In this document: positions 26,840 to 37,153 of the stretch, in pieces
Numbering within the stretch: the first letter of the stretch is position 1
How the letters are laid out: each line of letters opens with the position of its first letter
Made by a program: the position numbers and the translations under genes
Notes under the pieces: model-generated
Database searches by the model: none
Told to the model about the DNA's origin: nothing
The model's input: the letters and a program-made list of their open reading frames with translations, nothing else
From: Ophiosphaerella korrae
Taxonomy: Eukaryota > Ascomycota > Dothideomycetes > Pleosporales > Phaeosphaeriaceae
NCBI GenBank assembly: GCA_028456385.1
Contig: JALNQF010000001.1
Location: 1 to 64,000, forward strand
Direction of reading: 5' to 3'
DNA: 64,000 bases

Positions 26840-29800
26840 CTATTCTCCTCTCTAGGTAGGTTCTTGTTCTTCTATCCTAAGCCTAAAGTTATTAGTCTAG
26901 TTTCTTTATTTATTTCTAATTCTTTATTATTCTCTATATCTTTATATTCTAATTATAATAAACTCCTTTTTATTACTTATATTACTTGTAATAAGGTTAA
27001 AATATTTCTTTACGCCTATTATACTTAATTAAAGCTTACTTATCTTATATCTTTAAAGGATAGTAAGTACTATAATATATATATCTTAGCTAATATTTAA
27101 TATAAGTATATACTATTAAGTATTTCTATTATAGAGTATAAGTATTTAATTATTATATATTCTGCTTATACTAAGTTGTATAGGGCGAGCTATTAACTAA
27201 GCTTAAGAGATACTATTATTATAGCTTATAGAGGCTAAAGTTAAGTATTAGCTAACTTTACGTAAGTTAGTAGATCTTTATTTTTATATTAAGTATCTTT
27301 ATTAAATAAAGGCTTATAATAATACTAAATTATCTAAATAGTTTTATACCTTAGAAGCTAAGATAGACCTTAAGGATATAGTTTAGGCTGCTCTAGCTCC
27401 TATTATATTAGACGTTCCTATTACCTCTCTATTTAGTGCTAGTAGTACTAGTTTTCTTAGTTTACTACAAGGTAGTCTAGAGGGTTTTAACTTTAGTAGT
27501 CCTTTAGTTTCTTAAAGTAATTAAGATTATCTTCTAGTTCTTATATCTTCTCCTATAGTTATCCTTTTTTATCTATACCTATCTATTTTACTAAGTAGTA
27601 GTTTCTTTTATTATAGAACTAGTATTATAAGAGTTCTTTAACTTCTTATTCTTTTTATTTTCTATACGTATCTACTTTATATACTAGTAGTTTTACGTTT
27701 TATAGTACTTACTCTAGTAAGGTTACGTAAAATATTAGGTATATCTTTATCTTATTTAGTAGCTTTAATTTAAATATAACTAGTATAACTTCTTTTTTAA
27801 TTTTATATAGTCTTATTTTAACGTAGTCTAGTTTTAAACTTAGTTATTTACTTTTAATATTTTTCTATACTAACTATACTTTTTCTTTCCTTTTAAATTA
27901 GGGTCTTTTTTTATATTTTTTATTATAGTACTTTACTATATAATTATAAAAGAACTCTATATTCTATTTTAGTTAGTTATATATATTTTTAAGTTTATTA
28001 GTAAAGTTTTCTTATCTAGAGAACTAAGATATCTAATTTCTTAGTATCTAATATATATTAGGTTCGAATCCGTAGTTTATAAAGAAAGGTAATACTCCTA
28101 TTACTATATTCTTTACAATATTATATACTAATTGTACTATAGGTAGTAACTATACCTAGTTATTCTAGTTATAGTTAAGATAGTATCTTAAATATTATTC
28201 TACTATCTAATTTATTTATTCTAACTATCTATCTATTTATAGATAATATACTATAGATATTATATATTATATTCCTAATTACGCTATTATTATTCCTTAT
28301 AGTTTTAATATAAATCGTATATCTCTATCTATAATAATTTTATCTAGTAGTCTATATTAACTAATTATAGTTCCTAAGACTTAGTATATAGTAACTTCTA
28401 TCCTACTTTTCTCTTTATATAGTCTAAAGTATAAGTACTTTATAAGTTTATCTACTATTATTAAGATTCTATTATATTTAGCTTCTAATATTAAGTCTTT
28501 AGACTTAGGTAGTTTTATAATAAAGTCTATTGTAATAACTCTTTATAGTTATTCTAGTACTTCTACTAGTTATAATATTCTATATAGTACGTATCTATTA
28601 TATTTATTTCTATAGTATTCTATATAGTCTTATAGTACTTCTATTACTAATTATTATACTTTTATAATATAGTAATCTTATAGTAGTCTATCTAATATTT
28701 TATTAATACTTTAGTAACTATATACTAGTAATTTATAAAATTATTATATAAATTCTCTTTAAATTTTCTTTAGAATATATATTCTTCTATAGGCTTATAT
28801 AAATCCTTTATAGATTTCTAGTTTTTTTATTTTTTTAGATACTTCTTTTATTATTTTCTAAATCTATTTATCTAGCTTACTACTCTCTCTTTTAAGCGTT
28901 GTAGCTATTTTAAGTATATTTAGGACTAAATATCCTTCTTTATTCTTAACTAGAACTATACTAGTAGTACTTACTTCTTTTTATAGGTCTAGTCTTCTAC
29001 TAAAGGTATCTATAAATTAGTTATCTTTTCTTTTTATATATATAATTTCTATATTAAATATTAATAGAAACTCCTACTATCTTATATAGTGTTATAATAA
29101 CTCTTTATTTATTATAAATCTTATAAGATTTTTATAGTCTATATAGACCTTTATCTAATACTTTATATTTTATAAGTATACTCTCTATTATTTAAATACT
29201 TTATAGATTACTAGTATTTCTTTGTTATAGATTAAGTAGTTAAGTTCTACTATTTTTATTTTCTTAGAGAAGTATTTAACTAAGTATTCTTTTCTAGTCT
29301 CTAGGTCTTCTTGTATTAGTACTATTCTATAGACTAAATTAGATATATCTATTTTTACTATTACTAGTAAGTCTAGGTTATATATTCTAATAACTAGGTT
29401 TTCTATAAATTTCTTTTTAATTTTATTAAATACTTTTTTATATTCTTTTATCTTTTTAAATAGTATATCTTTTTTTATAAGTCTTGTTATTAGTTCTATA
29501 TCTTTAGACTATCTTACTATTAACTTTCTATAAAAGTTAGCTAGCCTATAAAACTATTATACTTTCTTTAGGTTTTTTAGTGTTAGCTATTTATTAATTA
29601 ACTTAATCTTTTCTAGGTTAATCTTAATTTTTCCTAGTTTAATAATAAATCTAAGGAAATCTATTTCTTTTATATAGAATTTGTATTTTCTTATCTTAAG
29701 AAATAGTTTATTTTCTACTAGTTTCTCTAGTACCTTGTATATATATTATACGTATTCTTCCTCTATTTCTAAGAATATAAGGATATTGTCTAAATATATA

Positions 29801-32800
29801 AATATAAATACGTCTAAGTACTCTCTTAGTACTATATTAATTCTTTCTTAGAATACTACTAGTGCGTTTATTAAGCTAAATAGTATAACTAAGTATTTAT
29901 ATAGTCTATACTATATTCTAAATACTATTTTCTATTTAATACTTTTTTTAATCCTAATCTAGTAGTAAGCGTTCTAGATATCTAGTTTTATAAAGATTCT
30001 TACTTTTTATAGTCTATCTTATATTCTATCTATTTATAGTAGTAGGTATTAGTTTTTATTTATAATTACGTTAGTTTTCTTAAAATCTACGTAAGGTCTT
30101 TTATTACTAGTTTCCTTTTTATCTATAAATATAAGTTTATATACTACTAAAGATTTAGATTCTCTTATCTATCTTTTTTTTATTATATTTTAGATAAATA
30201 CTTATTTAATTTTAGATTCTTTTTCTCTTTTTCTATAGACTAGGCTTTATCTTACGTTTTTATTTTCTTCTAATTCTATTACTAAGTCCTATAGTTAATA
30301 TTCTAGAAGGTAATCTTCTAGCTCTATAAGCTATTCTTCCTATTTCTTATATTCTTCTAGGAATTTTCCTTTATAAGTTCTTATATTAGCTTTTAATATA
30401 TCTATTTTATAGTAATTAATTTTTTCTATTCTTTAATTAATATATAGGTTAGTTATCTATAACTATAGTATTACTAGTATTATATTTTACTTATTATTAA
30501 TTATTGTTATATCTATAACTATATTTTTCATTGTTATCTCTTCTAGTTTAAGCGTAGAGAGAACTATTTTAAACCTAATAGGTTCCTAGAATAGTTTTCC
30601 TTTAATTATACTTAGCTATCTAGAGTATTTTTTTATTATATACTTTATTTTATATATTTTTATAAATTTCTTTAATATAAAGTTTCTTATAGCTCTACTA
30701 TTAATTATTAATTATACTTTCTTTCTTTAGTATATACTTATTTTTATAATATATAGGCCTTTTATACTTTCTAGCTTTTCTTACTTAGGTTTTTCTTTAA
30801 ATTATTTATTCTTCTAGAGCTATTATTCTATTTTTTATTTATAATTCTTATATTTTAGATATTTATTAAATACGTACTTATACTATAGCTATATTCCTTT
30901 AACGTATTCTTTAGATAGCTTTAGTCTAGGTCTAATTTATATATATTCTTTATTAGGGACCTAGATTATTTCTTATCCTTTAATTTCTTTTTTAAAGATT
31001 ACCTCTATATAGTCTTGTCTTCTTTTAAGCTATATATAGTTTTGTACTTTTTCTTCTCTATATATATAGTAATATATATTTAAATATAATACCTATATAA
31101 TTTTAGTATATATTAGATATTCTAGATCTATTCTCTTATTATCTCTTTCCTAGTATCTATCTATACTAGGTCTCTTTATTACTAGAATATAGTATATTAC
31201 TAGTACTTATAGTATATAAGCTTTATTAATCTATTACATTTTTCTTATAAGATACTACTACTCTCTTTATATAGGTATTCTACTTATTATAACTATATAT
31301 TATTCTATCTATTATTAGAATATTATAAATTTTATTACTCTAGGATTATATTCTTTTTAGTCTTTATATACTTCTTCTATACTTATAACTAGTAAGTATT
31401 TCTAAATAAACTTCTAGTTCTTATTTTATTTTAACGTATCTATTATTATATAGCTATTATAGCTATATATATTTAACTAAGTATACTCTATATCTTTTAT
31501 ATTAACTTATCTCTTATCTTTTCTTATTTCTTTAGAAGTAACTATAGTAGTCTCTTTATCTTATACTAGTCCTTTAGCCTAGATTAATAGTACTAAGAGC
31601 TCTTCTCTTTCTAGATCTTCTATTAGTAGGTTTATTACTTAGGCTATTTCTTCTAGCTAAGCTTTTATTCTTTCTTTTATTACTACTACTTTATTTTTCT
31701 ATTATAGAAAATATCTTACTCTTTACTTACTAAAAAGATATATATAGTAGTTATCTTTATAATAAAAGGTCTAGTAAAGTATTATATACTATAGTTTTTT
31801 ACTCCTAGCTACCTTTTCTTAAGGTTTAGCCTATACTTGTAGTACTTCTTTCTTCTTTTTAGTTATTTTTAACTAAGTTTCTTTATCTTTCTTAGGGTCT
31901 TTACTTCTTTAGTCTTTTATAAAGTGTCTTAGTTTCCTATATTTATAATATACTATATCCTTTTTTAACTTTAATTAGTAGTTCTTTATATAGTAGCCTA
32001 GTTTACTATAGTTAAAGTACGTAAAGTCTCTATTCTTCTTCTTCTTCTTATCTTTATTAGCGTTAAGGATTATAGAGTCTCTTTTGTTATAGTTCTAGGT
32101 ATAACCTCTATACTTGTTTTTTCTCTATTCTTAAAGGTTATTATTAATTTATATTACCTATTACTTTAAAGCTTTTAGTATTCTTAGTTTCTCTATATAA
32201 ATTATTTTGTATTAGATTTTTAAGTTTAGTCCTTGTTTAAACTATAATATTAAAGCTAACTTATTCTATTCTATATTTTGTAATAGTTATTTAAACTATA
32301 ATATATATTCTAGAATACTTTAACTTTATATAAGCTTTTCTAACTATTCTTTAGCTTATTAAGTAACGTCTATATCTCTAAATACTACTCTTATTTGTCT
32401 AGTAAAGTATTTATAACTTCTAAAGATAGCTCTTATTTTATCTTTCTAGGTTATTAGGGCGTATATTATATAGTCTATCTAGTAAGGTTTAAACTATCTT
32501 ATTATATTTTCTTTAAGATATATTCTAATATATATTACCTTCTTTTCTTCTATATTAAAGTGTAGTACTTATATATCTATCTAGAGTTATACTAATATAA
32601 TAAATAGTCTTAGCTTTTCCCTTATTTTATTAAACTTCTTAAGGATAGGTATCTTTAGTAGTTTCTTTATTACGCTTATCTCTAGGCATTATATAATTAG
32701 TTCTATTTAATTTTGTCCTTCTATAATAGCTTTAATCTATACTTTGTTTTATTTTACGTATTCCTAAAGTTCTTTATTCTAGGTTTCTAAGGTATTAATT

Positions 32801-32992
32801 ACTATTTTTATATCTTCCTTTTTAGAGATTAAGTTGTTAATATAGTTCTTAATATCTTTCTATACTATATTATCTAACTTATAACTACTTATAAGTACTT
32901 TAGCTATTTTTTTAGTTAAACTTTCTACTATTATATTAGCTAGACTATATACTACTTACACTTTACTCCTTGTAATAACTAAATTAGTAAGG

Positions 32993-33432
32993 TGTAATAG
33001 GTGTTACTAGGGTTAACTCCTAATACCTAAAAAGTATTAGTAGATTATAAAGTAATAATAAAAGCTTATATTAGGATCTATAATAACTATAAATAATAGA
33101 TGATATTTTATAACTATCTTATATTGTTATTCTATAGTTAAAGGATTAAATTACTAATACTATCCTAATAATACGTATTATTACTAACTATATACCTAGG
33201 CTTCTTAGCTAGCTTTATACTTTGTATTTACTAAGATTGTAAATTATAAATTTATTACGTACTTAGCTTTGTACTTTGTATTTACTAAGATCACGAATTG
33301 CGAATCTATTACGTGTCCCTATTATAGTTAGTTTCCTAGTCTAGTTCGTGTTCCTATAGATTATATGTGTTGTTATTATCTATAGCAGGGCTAATTGGTT
33401 TAAATTAGTTTTCTCTTGTTATAGCCGTAATA
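32993..33432 (-). repeat. 5' LTR of the innermost gypsy copy
   Basis: 440 bp in window order from TGTAATAGGTG to GCCGTAATA, followed by target duplication TCTAT and then the resumed outer LTR. Confidence 0.85.
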
Positions 33433-33437
33433 TCTAT

Positions 33438-33734
33438 AGTTAAGGGATTAAATTACTAATACTATCCTAATAATGCGTATTACTACTAACTATATACCTA
33501 AGCTTCTTAGCTAACTTTGTACTTCGTGTTTACTAAGATTATAAATTACAAATTTATTACGTACTTTACTTTATACTTTATATTTACTAAGATTATAAAT
33601 TGTAAATCTATTACGTATCCCTATTATAGTTAGTCTCCTAGTTTAGTTTGTTTTCCTATAGATCGTATGTGTCGTTATTATCTATAGTAGGGCTAATTAG
33701 TTCGAATTAGTTTTCCCTTATTATAGCTATAACA
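33438..33734 (-). repeat. Split LTR, right part
   Basis: 297 bp that continue the LTR interrupted at 25,476. It ends CTATAACA, followed by target duplication TCTAG, after which the gag of the oldest copy resumes. Confidence 0.85.
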
Positions 33735-33739
33735 TCTAG

Positions 33740-33941
33740 GGCGTTAATTACTATCTTTATATCTTCTTTCTTAGAGATTAAGTCGTTTAGGTAGTCCTTA
33801 ATTACCTTCTATATAGTATTATCTAATTTATAGCTACTTAAAGGTACCTTAACTTCCTTTTTAGTTAAACTTTCTACTATTATATTAGCTAGACTATGCG
33901 CTACTTATACTTCGCTCTTCCTAATAACTAAATTAGTAAAG
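33740..33941 (-). mobile_element. Outermost gypsy copy, right part: leader and start of gag
   Basis: About 200 bp homologous to 9,581-9,783 of the full-length copy, joined to its own 5' LTR at 33,942. Together with 17,248-18,778 it forms the oldest - strand insertion. Confidence 0.82.
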
Positions 33942-34399
33942 TGTAATAAGGTTGCCTATTGTTAACTATAAGGGACCTCTAGAGTATTAGTAGATTAAGA
34001 AGTAATAACAAAAGCTTGTATAGTAATTAAGTAATAACTATAAACAATAGTTGATTTGTGTGTGTAATGTTAAGTATTAGCGTTCTAGGTTAGAGATTAG
34101 ATTGCTAATACTATCCTAATAATGTGCATTGTTGTTAACTATATACTCGCGCTGATCTGTTTGTGTAACACTACAGATTACTCTTAATCTGTTGCACGTA
34201 ATTACAGATCACCCTAATCTGTTATGCGTCATTACAGATTACTTTTGATCTGTCACACGTGATTACAGATCACTGCTACGTGTCCCAGTTATGAGTGGTT
34301 TCCCAATCAAGGTCGTTACCCCGCTCGTCCCATGCTTCGTCAGCATCCGAGTCAGGACTGATTGGTTCCATCTCGATTTCCCTTGTTACATCTGTAACA
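33942..34399 (-). repeat. 5' LTR of the outermost gypsy copy, spanning the RIP border
   Basis: About 458 bp. The outer end is TGTTACATCTGTAACA (34,384-34,399), an inverted repeat of TGTTAC/GTAACA. The part below about 34,140 has the AT-rich, CpA-poor look of the block. The part above retains CAG, CAC and CCC trinucleotides and shows the unmutated family sequence, such as ACGTGTCCCAGTTATGAG, where RIP-mutated copies read ACGTGTCCCTATTATAG. Confidence 0.82.
34173..34295. repeat. ~31-bp tandem repeats within the LTR
   Basis: Units start ACAGATTA or ACAGATCA at 34,173, 34,204, 34,234 and 34,265 (spacing 31, 30 and 31 bp). The first three carry an inner palindrome of the type AGATTA..TAATCT and a CACGT/GCGT step. 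The RIP-mutated LTRs show the same zone as AAATTATAAATTTATTACGT repeats. Confidence 0.75.
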
Positions 34400-35002
34400 G
34401 AGCCTTTTATGCGCCTGTGTAGCGCATCAGCCCCGCTTTGGATTACAACTATACAATGTCATGATCTTTGGTATATCGGCCCCACCCCCAACTCGTACCA
34501 GAGTTCACGAGAGTCTCGAGTGTTCGGAGAACCTTCGTTACAGTAAAGGTTAAGGCTGCGATCTTTTTAGCTGCGGCGGGGTTAGTAGCTTGGCGATTGT
34601 TACGCTCGTGCGCTGAGCCAATTATATCGCTGCACTAGCTTAAGCGAGCTAATTAACAGATTCTAGGTACACCTGGAATCTGTTGCGCTTCTCTGCGCAC
34701 ATGCTATCGCGCATCTGATCGCACATGTGATCGCGCATGTGATTGCGCATCGCGCATCTGATCGTGCAACTCATCTGACATTACTCTACCTATTAATACA
34801 CCCCTTACTATAATCTAACCCCTTGTGCTACTACTATAGCGTCCCCTATCTACTAGTAACTTAGCCTAGCCTTAAGTAACTTGGTTTAACAGTAGCTATA
34901 TACTTGTCTTCCTAAGTCCTAATCTATTAATCTATTGTAGTTCTAAATTATAGATCTATAGATTACCCTAATCTGTAATCTGTTGTTGCTAAGACTTACA
35001 GA
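34400..35002. other. Repeat-bearing spacer between two LTR pieces
   Basis: No gene is supported. At about 34,692-34,775 there are tandem 12-mers of the type GCGCATCTGATC, GCACATGTGATC and GCGCATGTGATT. Around 34,655-34,683 ACAGATTC..GAATCTGT forms an inverted pair. From about 34,935 the AGATTA/TAATCT words of the gypsy LTR reappear. Confidence 0.55.
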
Positions 35003-35139
35003 TTACAGATTATTGTCACGTGTCCCAGTTATGTGTTGTCTCCCAATCTAATTCGTTGCCCTATGGGTCCCATGAGTCATCGGCCCCCATCGTAGGGCTG
35101 ATTGGTTCCATCCCGGACCCCATTGTTACATCCGTAACA
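35003..35139 (-). repeat. Unmutated LTR end of the same gypsy family
   Basis: ACAGATTATTGTCACGTGTC through TGTTACATCCGTAACA closely matches 34,265-34,399, including the palindromic LTR tip. Only the end of the LTR is recognisable. It is probably a solo or truncated LTR left by an earlier insertion. Confidence 0.7.
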
Positions 35140-35360
35140 ATTAGTATCTATCGAGGTTACAGCAGATCAAAGATAAGTATCAGGGCCGCGCATTAAAATT
35201 TTGACTTGTACAATTAATTTAAGACCTAAATTAATACAAAACGTAGTGATTTTGCCTGTGTTTTCAAGCTGGTGTGTATTGTGTTGGGGCGCGCGATTCT
35301 ATTTCCGGCTTTCCCGACTACTGCAATTCTCAGCCATTTCTCTCTATATATCTATCTAAG

Positions 35361-36730
35361 ATGCCTCAAATAAAACGTCGAAAGCCTCACAAATATAAAT
35401 CTATGCTCAAAACTCCAATTGCAAAAACTTCCCGCACCGAAATGCGACCAGAAACCCGTGCGTTCATTGCTGGTGCTATATTGTTCGGCAATGCTTTACA
35501 ACACGACGTCGCAAAGGAGCTACAACACGCGCAATCTACTATATCTGAGATGCTGAAGAAGGTGCAATCAAAAGCAGAGGAAGGAGGCTTTGATTTATGG
35601 GATCCTGAACTATCTTAGAACGATATTGGTCGTGGGAGGCCAGAAGTTTTGACGCCTGAACAGAAACTTGAGGTTATCCGTATTACCACTCAAGACCGCA
35701 ACCACCGCGAAAAAGAGAGCTGGCAGGCAATACAGGATGGCGATTACAGTGAGATCCTCCCTAAAATCAGCATCTCAACACTTGAAAACGTCATGTACGA
35801 GGCTGGTTGCGCGCGGCGTAAGCTAGGTTGGAAGCCACCTTTGACACCTGCTCAGGAGCGCGAGCGTTACCAATGGGCTCTACAACACAACCCAGATAAA
35901 GATAAGGAGTATGATAATAACGGCTACTGCCTCCGTGAGGTTATATTTACTGATGAGACTCCAGCTCGAGTTGGAGAGCAGCGTGGCATGCTACGAGCGT
36001 GGTGTAAAGAAGATGAGATCTTTGATAACGACGTTAAAAGAGATCGCAAACAAATGGGTGCAGCGCTGCAGTTTTTTGGAGATTTTAGGTATTGGTTTAA
36101 AGGACCTTGCCATGTTTATTATCACGAGACTCAGAAAGAAATTGAGGCTGGTGAGGGGGGCGTTACAGTGGGAGAATCTCGTTACAAAGGCACAGTCAAA
36201 CTCACAACAACTTACTGCTCGCGCTGCTCTTACAGTCCTTAATGAGGCTGACGTCAACCTCCGCCGAAGCACTAGAAAACTACAGCATGTCAAGAAGGAT
36301 GACTATCATAGAGGTATTAGGACGCGCGGTGGTGTTGATGGGTATAGACATCGCGAAGGAGCGCTTAAAAAAATTGTTCCTTGGATTCAAATACTACAAC
36401 AACGAGGTTTTAAATGCAAGCTACTTGAAGATGGAGCTCCTGCATATAAGTCTCGTATAGCTAATGACTAACTAACAGTTGAAAAGGTGGAAAAAATCGT
36501 GTGGGCAGGCCACTCGCCAGACCTCAATGCCTCCGAACACGCCTGGCCAGTGCTGCGCAAGCACGTGACTAAGAAATTCACTCCCTTACGTACAGAGAGA
36601 GACGAAACAACAATGGGTGAGAGCTTGGGAGGACCTACCTATTGAGAAGATCAATAGGTGGGTGGACAATATACCTGAGGTGGTGCGGCGGATACTTCGT
36701 TTAGGTGGGAAAAACAACTTCCATGGGTAA
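35361..36730 (+). pseudogene. Tc1/mariner-like DDE transposase, broken
   Basis: The frame starts MPQIKRRK at 35,361. An N-terminal helix-turn-helix zone (about 35,450-35,570) is followed by a DDE catalytic region: the first aspartate in FTDET (35,952), the second in LLEDGAP (36,430), and the glutamate in SPDLNASEHAW (36,535). The frame ends NNFHG then TAA at 36,728-36,730. Four lesions break it: TAG at 35,616, a +1 shift in the G run near 36,155-36,160, TAA at 36,469, and a further shift near 36,590-36,605. Both stops could come from CAG/CAA by C-to-T change. Intact length would be about 455 residues, usual for fungal Tc1-like enzymes. Terminal inverted repeats were looked for but not found, so the element ends are uncertain. 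Confidence 0.85.
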
Positions 36731-37153
36731 CTAGAACACCAAAAAAACGAGCTATGTACCAATCTATATATAACTGAAAGGCCTCATTAATATAAGCTTG
36801 AATAACCTGCGCGTTGTGTTGTTGCACACCTGTTTTGAGAGGTAGTTTGCCGGGAATTGGATGCGCGATCGCATTTTGGTGGGGTGGTCCGAGCGATCGG
36901 ACACTAAAAACGAGATCCTTCGTAGCACTGTAATTCCTCATCGTCTTGACCTCTTTGTCATTGACTTACCAGGTCTCCCAGGTATCGATGGCTGACTATG
37001 AGGGTATCTGGCATATGAAGGCTCTTTTTGTCTAAGGAAAGTGGACATGGAGCGTCTGCTTGATTTTATATAGGAGATTCGGAGCTACGGACATGTTGTG
37101 TTGATATACGTTACTCATTCTCCTTAATTTCGGTAAATCCTATTGTAGTACTC
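36731..37153. other. Spacer between transposase relic and monooxygenase gene
   Basis: No gene is supported. A CGATCGCATTTTGGTGGGGTGGTCCGAGCGATCG stretch near 36,866-36,900 contains nested CGATCG palindromes and may be the remnant of a transposon end. An open - strand frame at 36,651-36,941 overlaps the transposase tail and is a shadow. Confidence 0.4.

Larger units (their letters stand above)
25477..33432 (-). mobile_element. Innermost - strand gypsy copy with an extra internal LTR
   Basis: This is inserted in the 5' LTR of the surrounding copy with target duplication TCTAT (25,472-25,476 and 33,433-33,437). The 3' LTR is 25,477-25,862 (386 bp, one 54-bp tandem unit missing), and the 5' LTR is 32,993-33,432 (440 bp). 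The total of 7,956 bp is about 980 bp too long because a second LTR (26,398-26,839) and a partial duplicate of the post-pol segment (25,863-26,397) lie within it. The reverse transcriptase relic is near 29,785. The extra LTR is of the other subtype, so recombination between nested or different copies is the likely cause. Confidence 0.85.
18779..33734 (-). mobile_element. Second-level - strand gypsy copy, itself split by a nested copy
   Basis: The 3' LTR is 18,779-19,218 (440 bp). The interior 19,219-25,333 carries, in reverse, the post-pol segment, integrase, RNase H, reverse transcriptase (near 22,165), protease, a zinc-knuckle relic near 24,300-24,355, and gag. The 5' LTR is cut in two: 25,334-25,476 (143 bp) and 33,438-33,734 (297 bp), which add up to 440 bp. 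The target duplication is TCTAG at 18,774-18,778 and 33,735-33,739. Removing the inner insertion leaves a unit of about 6,995 bp. All frames carry RIP-type stops. Confidence 0.88.

Noticed and set aside
28060..28080. T-loop-like GGTTCGAATCC, suggesting a tRNA
   Set aside because: It lies inside gypsy pol; the same position in the other copies reads GGTTAAATCTA, and no acceptor or anticodon stems surround it.
34295..34546. 83-codon + strand open frame
   Set aside because: It overlaps the LTR end and starts on it; composition and position mark it as chance.
34692..34775. CRISPR-like array
   Set aside because: Units are 12 bp, abut without spacers, and the host is a eukaryote.
36651..36941. 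96-codon - strand open frame
   Set aside because: It overlaps the true C-terminal codons of the transposase on the opposite strand.
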